The notes: a model not told the origin generated them from the letters alone. A DNA stretch of 64,000 nucleotides from Marinicellulosiphila megalodicopiae (GCF_045862395.1 NZ_AP023087.1:1798001-1862000); one strand, 5' to 3'; shown: positions 1 to 9,514, numbered from the stretch's first letter. Program-made: numbers and translations.

Positions 1-624
1 GCAAAATATTTTTTACCTATATTGCTGGGTGAATTTTGTAAGCGTTATCCGTTAATTGATGTGCAACTAAAAATTGGCAATCGTCAGCAAATTATAGAAC
101 GCTTTAATCAAAATAAAGACGACTTCTATGTATTTAGTCAGTGTCCTGAATCTGAAAATTTAATTGCTGAGCCTTTTGTTGATAACCCATTAATTGTAGT
201 GGCACCAGTAGGGCATGCATTAACCAAGAAAAAATCCATTACATTAAAACAACTCAGTCAATTCCCATTTTTAATGCGAGAGCAAGGATCCGGCACCAAA
301 CGAAGCATTGATGACTTTTGCAAACAGCATCAATTGGTTTTGAAAACGAAAATGACCATAGAAAGTAACGAAGCGATTAAGCATTGCGTGTCCGCTCATT
401 TAGGATTGGCGATTTTAAGCAGTCATACATTAGATTATATGGAAGACACTAGCTTAGTGCGATTAAAAGTGGCGCATTTTCCTATTAAATCTCAATGGTA
501 TTTGGTGCGAACAAAAAATCGTGGCCAAACCGTATTAGCAGAATTATTCCATGATTATTTACAACAAGAAGGGTTGTCTACTTTAAAAGAAGTGGCGGTT
601 AATCGAAATCGATCGACGTTCTGA
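1..624 (+). CDS. LysR-family transcriptional regulator, C-terminal part (5' end outside window)
   Basis: The reading frame is open from the first base (in frame 1, AKYFLPILLGEF...) to a TGA at 622-624, so this is the tail of a gene that begins upstream of the window. The visible 207 residues match the LysR effector-binding domain: the segment around KYFLPILLGEF-KRYP is the usual start of that domain and the FLMREQGSGT motif lines the ligand pocket of CbbR/CysB-like members. The DNA-binding helix-turn-helix is not in the window. LysR proteins bind a small effector here and control nearby, often divergent genes. The FLMREQGSGT form is most like the CbbR-like branch, but that does not fix the ligand. 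Confidence 0.85.
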   Translation, partial: AKYFLPILLGEFCKRYPLIDVQLKIGNRQQIIERFNQNKDDFYVFSQCPESENLIAEPFVDNPLIVVAPVGHALTKKKSITLKQLSQFPFLMREQGSGTKRSIDDFCKQHQLVLKTKMTIESNEAIKHCVSAHLGLAILSSHTLDYMEDTSLVRLKVAHFPIKSQWYLVRTKNRGQTVLAELFHDYLQQEGLSTLKEVAVNRNRSTF

Positions 625-804
625 GGCTTTTTAATATTTGATTAATCAATTCATTAACAATTGGTGAACACAGGTAACTCTTTTAATTACACATCAAGAG
701 TTAATTGTGAGGTTGCTCACAACTTTTTTGATCAAAAGATATTCAAAACGCACATTAAGTTAATATGCGTTTTTTTTAAATCTTTCCGATTAGGAGATCC
801 GCAA

Positions 805-3800
805 ATGTTAAAGAAAATATGTTTATTGTCGAGTATAGCATTACTTGGAGCGTGCGACATAATTGATAACACCCCTGATGATACAAACATTGAACCCGTC
901 GCATTAATTAATATAGACACTCAAATATATCTTGTAGATGATTTTGTAGGCTTAAACGGTTCAGCATCTTTTGATGAGGACGGTACGATTCAGTCCTTTA
1001 GTTGGAAAGTAGACAACCAATTAGTATCAACTAGCAATTATCATAAACATCAATTTTCTGAGGCAAAAAAATACTCCATTGAACTCACTGTAACGGATAA
1101 TGATGGTGCAAAAAATACAGCCTCTCAAATGATTACAATAGAGCAATTACCAAAAATCGTAACGTCGCAATATGATTCAATGGTTATGCTTGGATCGGTT
1201 GCTGTAATCAACGCAAATCTTTCAACGGATAATGGCTCAATTCAGTCCTATATATGGACATATAATGGTGATGTTATTTCCAATGATTCACGTTTAGAGT
1301 TCACTCCCTCAGCACTGGGCGAGTTTACTGTGAGTTTAGAATTGATTGATAATTTGGGGCTATCCAGCACTCAACATTTTATCATTACTGCAACAGCTGA
1401 TAATTTACCCCCTGTTGCTGAATTAACCTCATCGGTTGAAACCGCATTAATTGATACAGATATTTTATTTGATGCAAGTGGGTCCACAGATAATGAAGAC
1501 GGAACAAACTTAACATTTGCTTGGAAAGTCGATGGAAATTTAATTTCCCAAACACAGTCTCAAGTGCAATTAAAATTTATGGCAGCAGGCAAACATACTG
1601 TTGAAGTGAGTGTGACTGATTCTTCAAATCAAACACGCATCGCTGCAAAAAGCGTCACGATTACCGATCCTCAAAACATGGCTCCAACAGTAATATTAAA
1701 CACTGATAGTGTGATTCCTGAAATTGGCGATTATGTGAATTTTGTGGCCAGTGCGAATGATGTAGATGTCGGTGACACATTGACTTATCAATGGTTTGTA
1801 AATGATGTGGATGTGAATGTTGATTTAAATACGTTTAGTTATCAGCTAAATAATTATGATGCAGTTAATGTAAAAGTGGTAGTGACTGATAATCATAATG
1901 CCCGTGCAGAAGGTGCGTTAATGATAAGTGTGCCAGAAGTAACCGATCCAACTTGGGTGGTCAGTGCACCAAATACTGCTGTTGTGAATGAGTCGGTAAG
2001 TGTCGTGGTTACATCAGTTGAAAATATTGAATCCTTTGAAACATTAAATTATCAATGGCGCGTAAATAATCAACTGGTTACTGAGTCCAGTAATACATTA
2101 ACTATGTCGTTTGAATCAATTGGTGAGAAAAATATTTCCGTTTTGATTTCTAATTCAAACAGTCTTTCTAATACAGTTAATCATACAATTAATGTGACAA
2201 GTACCTTTGTTAATTCAAATCCAAATGCGGTTATCGTTGCGCCAACCCAAGTGAATCAAAATACCCAAGTATTATTTGATGGATCTGGCTCAAGTGATCA
2301 CGATGCTAATGACAGTATTGCTTCATACAAATGGTGGATTGATGGAAATTTGATTATCACAGAATTTAACTCTCAGTTGAGTCATACTTTTGTTGAAGCA
2401 GGTGAACACAAAGTTAAATTAGAAGTTACGGACACTCATGGTGCGGTAGATGATGTCGTTCATACTATTAATATTTTGCCCGTTGAAGATCCAGTAGCAC
2501 CGGTTGCTGTTATGAAATTATCAAACGAAGATATTTCAGCAAAAATGACAGTGACACTTGATGGTTCAACTTCAACGGATATGAATAACGATATTGTAAA
2601 ATATCAATGGTATGCCGATGATATGTTAATTGGTGAGCAAGCAATATTAGATTACCGTTTTGAATCACAAGGCGATGTTGTAATTAAATTAGTCGTGACA
2701 GATTCACAAAATTTATCTCATTTTGTGACAAAAGAGATTAATGTAACTGTTGAAGTAAACGTGCCACCTATAGCTGTAATTACTTTAAATGGGCAGGTGG
2801 TAACGGGTGAAATATATGTGACACCTGGTGAGGAATTAATATTTGATTTAGATGCGTCTTTTGATCCAAATACTAACGGCGGAATTGGAGATAAATATTG
2901 GAGTTTTGGTAATAATGCGTTTATTCGAAACAATACGTTTACTCAAAGTTTTACTGAAGGTACTCACAGTTTAACCTTAACCGTCTTTGATTATACAGGC
3001 TCACAAGGTGCCACGACTTTATCGATTGTGGCGGCCTATGAAAATGAATTACCTGAAATTGTGTTAACAGGTTTGGCAAATAAATATGACATCAACAAAG
3101 AAATTGTTGTGGCTGATGCGTCTAATTCTAATGATCCAGATGGGGCAAATTCTAGTTTAGTTTATCAATGGTATTACAATAATATGCTCATCAGCAGTGA
3201 TCCCATGTTGATGTTTAACTTCAGCGTCGAAGGTACTTATGATTTTGAATTAACAGTGATTGACGTTAGAGGTGCGCAGGTGATGCAAAGCATTTCGGTA
3301 GAGGCACAAGATATTCCAGAAACCGCACCTGTGGCTGTCATCAATGTATCAGCACAAACAGGCTTTGCGCCATTTACAACACAGTTTGATGCATTAAATT
3401 CTACTGATGTGAATGGTAACAATACTATTGTCAGTTATGCATGGTCAGTAAATGGTGAACAAATCAGCACCCAAAGTGCGTTGGAATATACCTTCGAAGA
3501 GGTGGGGGATTATGAATTAGCATTAGTGGTCACCGATGCAACTAATATGAGTTCGCAAACGGAATTTACAACAATCACAGCTGAAATGTTAGATCCAAAC
3601 CACCCAGAAGTGTTTACATTATTAGAAGACACAGGGTTAATGAGTATATACAAAATTAATAACTGTGGAGTGAGCGAGCAACCTATTGAAAATAGCGGAG
3701 CAATCTTAGTTGATCAAAACGGTACCAGTGTGACACAACCAGGATGGAATCATATTACTGCTTCCAACTCGCGCTTTGCAGATATTACAGCGAATAATTA

Positions 3801-4476
3801 CAACATGTATACCAATGTCAGTTCGCCTTCTACAGGGTGTGCATCAGCATTAACCAATGCCAACATATTAGTAAAACGTTATTCTGATTGGCATAACCAG
3901 CACGCAAACGGTTTAGATTATTCTGTATTAAACAACATACAATTTGGAGACATCCATTCATTTGTTATAGACCTATACATTAGTTCACAAAATACAGAAT
4001 ACCTAACGCCACAACAATTAATGGATATTTATGGTCCTGACTCAAGTATTGCATTTCCATTAACTCAAGCAGAAGTACAGGATATGGATGTAGGACATTT
4101 AAATGTTGCATTTGAAATTGCAAAAGGTGATGGGCCAGGTGCAAAAGTAGCATTAGCAAATTTAAGTATTGATCCAAAATACATGGATCAATGGATCCGC
4201 ATTGAAATGCCATATGAAAATATGTGGTTATTTGAAAAAGATCAAAACTACATTCCTGTAGATCGAACAGCGGCGCAATTAGCGAATGAATCCGTTGATG
4301 AAGTAAAAATGGTAGCAGAAACGCAAAGTACCGATGTGTATCGTAACTATCGTCAAAATGAAATTCATGCAGCAGAAGGGATAACAGCAAATGATGATAT
4401 GCCTAATACATACCCTAAAAATTATAAAATAATTGATTTGAAAATTAAGCGAATGGAAATTATTTTGAAGCCGTAG
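805..4476 (+). CDS. Large surface lipoprotein with ten PKD-like repeats
   Basis: I start it at the ATG at 805, preceded by AGGAG at 792-796; an in-frame extension back to 661 lacks a good ribosome binding site. The 1223-residue product opens with a lipoprotein signal peptide (MLKKICLLSSIALLGAC, lipobox LLGAC). From about residue 31 to 927 there are ten consecutive repeats of 80-95 residues with the PKD pattern: an APVAVI-like first strand, a DGS.S.D turn, a YxW-x-V/ND core and a V.VTD end. Typical PKD WDFGDG cores are mostly replaced by Y-x-W-x-V-D/N-x, as in extracellular PKD variants. Residues 933-1223 form a separate, unrepeated C-terminal domain that I do not recognise. PKD tandems act as stiff extracellular spacers, so a surface-exposed adhesin or polysaccharide-binding role is likely but unproven. 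No catalytic motif is visible. Confidence 0.8.
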   Translation: MLKKICLLSSIALLGACDIIDNTPDDTNIEPVALINIDTQIYLVDDFVGLNGSASFDEDGTIQSFSWKVDNQLVSTSNYHKHQFSEAKKYSIELTVTDNDGAKNTASQMITIEQLPKIVTSQYDSMVMLGSVAVINANLSTDNGSIQSYIWTYNGDVISNDSRLEFTPSALGEFTVSLELIDNLGLSSTQHFIITATADNLPPVAELTSSVETALIDTDILFDASGSTDNEDGTNLTFAWKVDGNLISQTQSQVQLKFMAAGKHTVEVSVTDSSNQTRIAAKSVTITDPQNMAPTVILNTDSVIPEIGDYVNFVASANDVDVGDTLTYQWFVNDVDVNVDLNTFSYQLNNYDAVNVKVVVTDNHNARAEGALMISVPEVTDPTWVVSAPNTAVVNESVSVVVTSVENIESFETLNYQWRVNNQLVTESSNTLTMSFESIGEKNISVLISNSNSLSNTVNHTINVTSTFVNSNPNAVIVAPTQVNQNTQVLFDGSGSSDHDANDSIASYKWWIDGNLIITEFNSQLSHTFVEAGEHKVKLEVTDTHGAVDDVVHTINILPVEDPVAPVAVMKLSNEDISAKMTVTLDGSTSTDMNNDIVKYQWYADDMLIGEQAILDYRFESQGDVVIKLVVTDSQNLSHFVTKEINVTVEVNVPPIAVITLNGQVVTGEIYVTPGEELIFDLDASFDPNTNGGIGDKYWSFGNNAFIRNNTFTQSFTEGTHSLTLTVFDYTGSQGATTLSIVAAYENELPEIVLTGLANKYDINKEIVVADASNSNDPDGANSSLVYQWYYNNMLISSDPMLMFNFSVEGTYDFELTVIDVRGAQVMQSISVEAQDIPETAPVAVINVSAQTGFAPFTTQFDALNSTDVNGNNTIVSYAWSVNGEQISTQSALEYTFEEVGDYELALVVTDATNMSSQTEFTTITAEMLDPNHPEVFTLLEDTGLMSIYKINNCGVSEQPIENSGAILVDQNGTSVTQPGWNHITASNSRFADITANNYNMYTNVSSPSTGCASALTNANILVKRYSDWHNQHANGLDYSVLNNIQFGDIHSFVIDLYISSQNTEYLTPQQLMDIYGPDSSIAFPLTQAEVQDMDVGHLNVAFEIAKGDGPGAKVALANLSIDPKYMDQWIRIEMPYENMWLFEKDQNYIPVDRTAAQLANESVDEVKMVAETQSTDVYRNYRQNEIHAAEGITANDDMPNTYPKNYKIIDLKIKRMEIILKP

Positions 4477-4508
4477 TTGTAGTAAGATTATGTTGTAGTA
4501 AGATTATT
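4476..4508. repeat. Short direct repeat after the PKD gene
   Basis: Two adjacent copies of ttgtagtaagattatg (second copy ends in t) lie just after the stop codon of the PKD lipoprotein gene. It looks like a small tandem duplication without evident function. Confidence 0.5.
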
Positions 4509-4521
4509 TTGAATTTTAAAC

Positions 4522-4562
4522 AAAAAAGCCGATATCTATTTAACCAGATATCGGCTTTTTTG
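4522..4562. terminator. Bidirectional rho-independent terminator
   Basis: A perfect 16-bp stem (aaaaaagccgatatct at 4522-4537 and its complement at 4546-4561) closes an 8-nt loop. It is flanked by A and T runs, so it can stop transcription from both the PKD lipoprotein gene and the converging uvrA. Confidence 0.9.
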
Positions 4563-4577
4563 TTTTAGCTAAAATTT

Positions 4578-7412
4578 TTACCCAATCATTTGTTTTAAAA
4601 ATCCACCGGTAATACTTTTTTTATTATTGGCAACTTCTTGTACGGTGCCGGTTGCAATAATTTGTCCGCCTTTTGATCCGCCTTCGGGTCCTAAATCAAT
4701 CACCCAGTCGGATGTTTTGATGACATCTAAATTATGTTCAATCACTACTATGGTGTTGCCGTGATCACGTAAACGATGTAATACATTTAATAGCATTTGA
4801 ATGTCTGCAAAGTGCAAACCTGTGGTGGGTTCATCCAAAATATATAACGTATTGCCTGTGTCGCGTTTAGATAATTCTTTGGCTAGTTTTACTCGTTGTG
4901 CTTCACCGCCTGATAATGTGGTGGCACTTTGGCCGATGCCTATATAACCCAAGCCTACATCCATCAAGGTTATTAATTTTCTTGAAAGTTGTGGGATGTG
5001 GGTGAAAAATTCACAGGCGTCCTCGACAGTCATACTTAATACTTCGTGGATGTTTTTGCCTTTGTATGTGACTTCTAAGGTTTCGCGGTTGTAACGTTTG
5101 CCTGTACAGGTGTCGCAGGGTACGTAAATGTCGGCTAAGAAATGCATTTCTACTTTAATTAAACCGTCGCCTTGGCAGGCTTCACAGCGACCGCCTTTTA
5201 CGTTAAAGCTGAATCGACCTGCTTTATAACCGCGAGCACGAGATTCTTCAGTACCTGCAAATAAATCACGAATACCTGTAAATAAACCAGTGTAAGTCGC
5301 GGCGTTTGATCTTGGTGTGCGGCCAATAGGGGATTGGTCTATGTCGACGACTTTGTCGAAATGCTCGAATCCGCTTACTTTTTTGTGAGGTTTAGCGTCT
5401 AACGTCGTCGCTCGATTTAATACGGTTGCGGCTAATGGATATAATGTTCCATTTATAAGTGTCGACTTTCCTGATCCTGATACACCGGTCACACTTGTAA
5501 ATAATCCCACTGGAATTTCAAGGTTTACATTTTGTAAGTTGTTTCCTGATGCGCCAGTAATTTTTAATACTTTTTCAGGATTAAATGGGGTGATTTTATC
5601 AGGGCCTTTAATGACACGTTTGCCTGATAAATATTGTCCTGTTATTGAGTTAGGGTTTTTAATCACTTGTTTGGGTGTCCCAGAGGCAATGATGTTGCCG
5701 CCATGTACACCCGCGCCAGGTCCAATGTCTAAAACGTAATCCGCTTGGCGAATGGCGTCTTCGTCATGCTCAACCACAATCACTGTATTACCTAAATCAC
5801 GTAAGTGAAATAACGTTTGAAGTAAGCGCTCGTTATCGCGTTGATGTAGGCCAATGGAGGGTTCATCTAATATGTACATGACACCTACTAAACCTGCGCC
5901 AATTTGGCTGGCTAAACGTATGCGTTGAGTTTCGCCACCAGACAACGTATCTGCTGAGCGATCAAGAGATAAATATTCAAGCCCGACATTCACTAAAAAA
6001 GACAAACGCTGACGAATTTCTTTTAAGATTTTATCGGCAATTTGACCTTTAGCGCCTTTGAGTTTTAATTTACCAAAGTATTCATTAGCTTCACCAATCG
6101 GAAGGCTGGTTGTATCGGATATGGTTTTATTGTCAATGAATACATTGCGCGCGCTTTCTTTTAAACGACTGCCGTTACAATCTGGGCAATGTTGTTCTGC
6201 TAAATATTTGGTTAAGTCGTCACGTACTGATTGAGAATCGGTTTCGCGATATCGACGTTCCATATTAGGCACCACGCCTTCAAACGGATGGTTTCGCTTG
6301 TACTCGTCGCCACGGCTATTGATATAAGAAAATGCAATCTCTTGATCGCCTGATCCGTGAATTAAAGCGTTATAGAATTTTTTAGGTTGTTTCTTAAGGG
6401 GTTTGTCAATGTCCACTTTAAAGAAATCAGCAAGGCCTTCAACTTGTGAAAAGTAATACGCGCTTCTTCGATCCCATCCTGAAATAGCGCCTTCGGCCAT
6501 GCTTAAATTATCGTCAACAATGATGCGTTTTAAATCAAAATATTGTTTAACACCTAAACCGTCACAGGTTGGGCAAGCACCTGCTGGGTTGTTAAACGAA
6601 AACATACGAGGTTCTAACTCTGCTATGGCGTATCCACAAACAGGGCACGAGAATTTGCTTGAGAATAAAAGCTCTTCGCCGGTTTCGCCTTCCATCGGCA
6701 TCACAATCGCTAAGCCATCTGACAATTCTATGCAGGTTTCAAAAGATTCTGATAAACGTTGTTTTATATCACTGCGCACTTTGAAACGGTCGACGACCAC
6801 TTCAATGCTGTGTTTTTTACGTTTGTCTAATTTGGGTAAATCATCAATGTCACAAACCGTTCCGTCAACACGCACTCGAACAAAACCATCGCGTTGTAAA
6901 TTGGCAAACACATGAACATGCTCGCCTTTTCTATCGCGAATTAAAGGCGCAACCAACATCACTTTACTGCCTTCGGGTAATTCTAAAACTTGGTCAACCA
7001 TCTGTGAAATGGTTTGAGCTTGAAGATGCTCGCCATGTTCAGGACACTTTGGATCACCGGTGCGAGCAAATAATAAGCGCAGGTAATCGTATATTTCAGT
7101 GGTGGTGCCTACGGTTGAGCGAGGATTGTGGCTTGTGGTTTTTTGTTCAATTGAGATTGCAGGAGACAGGCCTTCAATATGATCAACTTCTGGTTTTTCC
7201 ATCATTGATAAAAATTGACGAGCATAGGTAGAAAGGGACTCAACATAACGACGCTGACCTTCAGCGTATAACGTATCAAACGCTAATGACGATTTACCCG
7301 AACCCGACAAACCCGTAATAACGGTTAATTTGTCACGGGGAATTTCAACGTTTACGTTTTTAAGGTTATGGGTGCGTGCGCCTTGCACAATGATATTTTT
7401 TAAACCGCTCAT
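4578..7412 (-). CDS. uvrA: UvrABC excinuclease subunit A
   Basis: UvrA is the damage-sensing ATPase of nucleotide excision repair; it dimerises, loads UvrB at lesions and then leaves. All hallmarks of the 944-residue family are present: first Walker A GLSGSGKSS near residue 34, zinc module CPVCGYA...CPTCDG near 255-285, ABC signature LSGGETQR, second Walker A GVSGSGKST near 645, second zinc module CEACQGDG...CDTC, and signature LSGGEAQR. Length is normal. The ATG at 7410-7412 gives the conserved start MSGLKNIIVQGARTHNLKN. It is transcribed alone towards a shared terminator, and a LexA-type box lies 37 bp upstream of the start, so SOS induction is expected as in other Gammaproteobacteria. Confidence 0.98.
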   Translation of the reverse strand: MSGLKNIIVQGARTHNLKNVNVEIPRDKLTVITGLSGSGKSSLAFDTLYAEGQRRYVESLSTYARQFLSMMEKPEVDHIEGLSPAISIEQKTTSHNPRSTVGTTTEIYDYLRLLFARTGDPKCPEHGEHLQAQTISQMVDQVLELPEGSKVMLVAPLIRDRKGEHVHVFANLQRDGFVRVRVDGTVCDIDDLPKLDKRKKHSIEVVVDRFKVRSDIKQRLSESFETCIELSDGLAIVMPMEGETGEELLFSSKFSCPVCGYAIAELEPRMFSFNNPAGACPTCDGLGVKQYFDLKRIIVDDNLSMAEGAISGWDRRSAYYFSQVEGLADFFKVDIDKPLKKQPKKFYNALIHGSGDQEIAFSYINSRGDEYKRNHPFEGVVPNMERRYRETDSQSVRDDLTKYLAEQHCPDCNGSRLKESARNVFIDNKTISDTTSLPIGEANEYFGKLKLKGAKGQIADKILKEIRQRLSFLVNVGLEYLSLDRSADTLSGGETQRIRLASQIGAGLVGVMYILDEPSIGLHQRDNERLLQTLFHLRDLGNTVIVVEHDEDAIRQADYVLDIGPGAGVHGGNIIASGTPKQVIKNPNSITGQYLSGKRVIKGPDKITPFNPEKVLKITGASGNNLQNVNLEIPVGLFTSVTGVSGSGKSTLINGTLYPLAATVLNRATTLDAKPHKKVSGFEHFDKVVDIDQSPIGRTPRSNAATYTGLFTGIRDLFAGTEESRARGYKAGRFSFNVKGGRCEACQGDGLIKVEMHFLADIYVPCDTCTGKRYNRETLEVTYKGKNIHEVLSMTVEDACEFFTHIPQLSRKLITLMDVGLGYIGIGQSATTLSGGEAQRVKLAKELSKRDTGNTLYILDEPTTGLHFADIQMLLNVLHRLRDHGNTIVVIEHNLDVIKTSDWVIDLGPEGGSKGGQIIATGTVQEVANNKKSITGGFLKQMIG

Positions 7413-7448
7413 GGATGCCTATCTCTCAAAAAATAAAGGATGGCACTA

Positions 7449-7468
7449 TACTGGATTTTTATACAGTG
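7449..7468. promoter_or_regulatory. Probable LexA (SOS) box upstream of uvrA
   Basis: The 20-mer tactggatttttatacagtg matches the gammaproteobacterial LexA operator (CTGT-N8-ACAG with an AT-rich core) with a single change in the first half (CTGG instead of CTGT). It sits 37 bp upstream of the uvrA start, where an SOS operator is expected. Confidence 0.75.
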
Positions 7469-7512
7469 GTCTAGGGTTGAGCTTGTGACTGTGTTGTTTG
7501 TGAAATTCAAAC

Positions 7513-7884
7513 TTATGATAAGCAATCGCCATCAATAATTAGTAGTTTTACGCCTTTTTTAGAAAGAGATCGATGCGAGCTAAGATTGTCTGAAACAATA
7601 TAAGACATTCCTTTTTTTAATACCGATTGGGTGCCATTTTTAAATTCATTGATGACTTCGCCTTCTATACCTTCTATACCTTCTATACCTTCCTGACAAT
7701 AAACAATATGGCGAAGTTCACACCAGTGATCCGCTTCATAGTTTTTTGAATATTCAACATGTCTAACGCGTAATCCTGAAAATTAAATGGTTTTCCAATA
7801 TGCGATTCCTGTTGTACCGAAATGTTCAGTTTGGGGGATGCTTTTTCAGTCAATGGTTTGGAATGGGATGTTTGATTTTTTCAT
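7513..7884 (-). pseudogene. DHCW-motif cupin, inactivated by two stop codons
   Basis: Read on the minus strand from the ATG at 7882-7884, the frame encodes a 123-codon protein with the hallmarks of the small DHCW-motif cupin family: HFGTTGIAYWKT, EADHWCELRHIVYC and GMSYIVSDNLSSHRS, ending in LLIIDGD. Two in-frame stops interrupt it: TGA at codon 13 (7846-7848), where the family usually has Trp after ID, and TAA at codon 34 (7783-7785), where Gln fits (CAA to TAA). Both are single-base changes. In the middle, a 9-bp unit is present three times and adds GIEGIEGIE where a single EGE is expected. The rest of the frame is intact, so the loss looks recent. It lies between uvrA and the EamA transporter. 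Confidence 0.85.
7661..7687. repeat. 9-bp tandem repeat, three copies
   Basis: ccttctata is repeated three times without mismatch inside the cupin pseudogene. On the coding strand it encodes repeated Gly-Ile-Glu. Because the unit is 9 bp, changes in copy number would keep the frame. Confidence 0.9.
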
Positions 7885-7966
7885 AATTAATTTCCGGTAT
7901 TATTAGCAAAATATTAATAGGTGATAAATAATTTTATTGATGATTGTAAATAATTTATCGTTTGAA

Positions 7967-8833
7967 CTATTGTTTTTTTGTTGAAAACACCACAAGTGCC
8001 GTTCCCGTTAAAATCACAATAATCCCCAATATTATTTGCAGCGATAAGGTTTCATTTAGCAATAAAACTCCCCAAGAAATAGCAAATATAGGAACTAAAA
8101 ATGTAACGGTAGAGCTTGCCAGTGCGCCGAGTTTTTTAATTATTTGGAAAAAAATCAAAAATGCGATCACCGTACATAATATGGTTAATGCAAAAGCTGA
8201 TAACCAGCTTTGTGTGCTTGGTATTTGTTGTGGCCAATATATAACCCCTGGAATAATTAAATACAGGCCACCAAAAAATAATCCTCCAGCGGTCATTTCA
8301 AGGGCTTTTAATTCGTGTAGATATTTTTTTGCATGTAATAATGAATAGCCATAACCGCTTGTTGCTATTAATCCTGCAAAAATTGCTAACAATGTTCCGT
8401 TTAAATATAAAGATAATGATTGTATAGAAACGATATAAATGCCTAAAAACGCTAATAATAAACCAATGATTTGTTTAACTTGAATTTTATTTTGAAAGAA
8501 ACTGACACCTATTACTGCCGTTAAAATAGGCGTGGTTGCATTTATTAATGAAGTGAAACCAGAGTTTAGTGTCAGGCTTGTGTAAGAAAATAATGTAAAA
8601 GGAATGGCGTAATTGGTTGCACCTAATAGCATAAAGTGCGACCAGTATTTTTTAAGAGTTTGCCTAAAGTCGGGTTTTAAACACAGGGGTAATAAAATTA
8701 ATGCAGCCCCCGTTATGCGAATTAAGTTTAATGCAAAAGGACCAAATTCGGGACTGGCGACACGCATAAATAAAAATGATGCGCCCCAGATAGCGGCTAA
8801 GATAATCAGTCCTATAAAATAGATGAGCTGCAT
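7967..8833 (-). CDS. EamA/DMT-family inner-membrane transporter
   Basis: The 288-residue product is a typical drug/metabolite transporter: about ten hydrophobic helices in two EamA repeats, starting MQLIYFIGLIILAAIWGASFLFMR, where the AAIWGASF motif marks the first repeat. The second repeat begins near GTLLAIFAGLIATSGYGYS. I prefer the ATG at 8833 over an upstream ATG at 8935 because the extra 34 residues are not family-like and a GGAA precedes the later start. These proteins export or import amino acids, nucleosides or drugs; the substrate cannot be read from the sequence. It stands alone. Confidence 0.88.
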   Translation of the reverse strand: MQLIYFIGLIILAAIWGASFLFMRVASPEFGPFALNLIRITGAALILLPLCLKPDFRQTLKKYWSHFMLLGATNYAIPFTLFSYTSLTLNSGFTSLINATTPILTAVIGVSFFQNKIQVKQIIGLLLAFLGIYIVSIQSLSLYLNGTLLAIFAGLIATSGYGYSLLHAKKYLHELKALEMTAGGLFFGGLYLIIPGVIYWPQQIPSTQSWLSAFALTILCTVIAFLIFFQIIKKLGALASSTVTFLVPIFAISWGVLLLNETLSLQIILGIIVILTGTALVVFSTKKQ

Positions 8834-8923
8834 GTTAATTCCATTTCTAAATAGTGAAACAATGATATTAACGTACAGGTTTGTAATAACGAAGAGAAAA
8901 TAATTGGGAGAGGGGTGATAAAA

Positions 8924-8968
8924 GGACAAAAACAAGAAGGGGGTGCTTGTTTTTGTCCACTGATTTTA
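8924..8968 (-). terminator. Terminator downstream of the fasciclin gene
   Basis: A perfect 13-bp inverted repeat (ggacaaaaacaag at 8924-8936; complement at 8946-8958) is followed on the minus strand by CTTTTAT. It sits just after the fasciclin-domain gene, which reads on the same strand. Confidence 0.75.
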
Positions 8969-9001
8969 ACTTTGTCATTAATTTTATTAATGAGTTAAAA
9001 T

Positions 9002-9514
9002 TTATTTTGGTAAAATTACCGAATCTATTACATGAATAATACCGTTGCTTGCTTCAACATCGGCTAATACTACTGTTGCGCCATCAACCATTACTCGACC
9101 GTTTACTACATTGATAGAAACACTTTGACCTTGGACGGTTGTTGCGCTTTTAAAGTTTAATGCATCAGCAGCTCTGACTTTACCAGCTACTACATGGTAA
9201 GTTAAAACGGCGATCAATTGATCTTTGTTTTCTGGTTTAAGTAATGATTCAACGGTGCCAGCTGGAAGCTTTGCAAAGGCTTCATCGTTAGGTGCAAATA
9301 CTGTAAATGGGCCGTCACTTTTTAACACATCAACTAAATCTGCAGCTTGAACGGCTGCAACTAATGTGTTGAACATGCCTGTTTTCACCGCTACATCAAC
9401 GATGTCTCGTTTCATGCCGTGATCAATCATGCCTTTGTCGGATGCGACAGATAAAGTAGAAAAAGAAATTGCGCTTACACAGATTGCGAATGTAGAAATG
9501 ATTTTGTTGAACAT
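9002..9514 (-). CDS. Secreted single-domain fasciclin (FAS1) protein
   Basis: A signal peptide of about 24 residues (MFNKIISTFAICVSAISFSTLSVAS) is followed by one complete FAS1 domain. The H1 motif appears as DGPFTVFAPNDEAFAKLP and the H2 region as VVLADVEASNGIIHVIDSVILPK, and the YH pair typical between them is in VLTYHVVAGKV. The length (170 residues) is usual for bacterial secreted FAS1 proteins, which take part in adhesion or in unknown periplasmic roles. The gene is alone, with its own terminator and with a repeated hairpin element directly upstream. Confidence 0.92.
   Translation of the reverse strand: MFNKIISTFAICVSAISFSTLSVASDKGMIDHGMKRDIVDVAVKTGMFNTLVAAVQAADLVDVLKSDGPFTVFAPNDEAFAKLPAGTVESLLKPENKDQLIAVLTYHVVAGKVRAADALNFKSATTVQGQSVSINVVNGRVMVDGATVVLADVEASNGIIHVIDSVILPK

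Noticed and set aside
3980..4390. Antisense frame of 136 codons inside the PKD lipoprotein gene
   Set aside because: The sense frame has signal peptide, repeats and a ribosome binding site; the antisense product is Leu/His-rich and looks like a shadow of it.
6499..6915. Antisense frame of 138 codons within uvrA
   Set aside because: It lies in the best supported gene of the window and its translation resembles no protein.
7513..7884. Programmed read-through or selenocysteine at the in-frame TGA of the cupin gene
   Set aside because: A second in-frame stop is TAA, TGA is a normal stop elsewhere in the window (for example 622-624), and both positions fit simple point mutations of expected codons.
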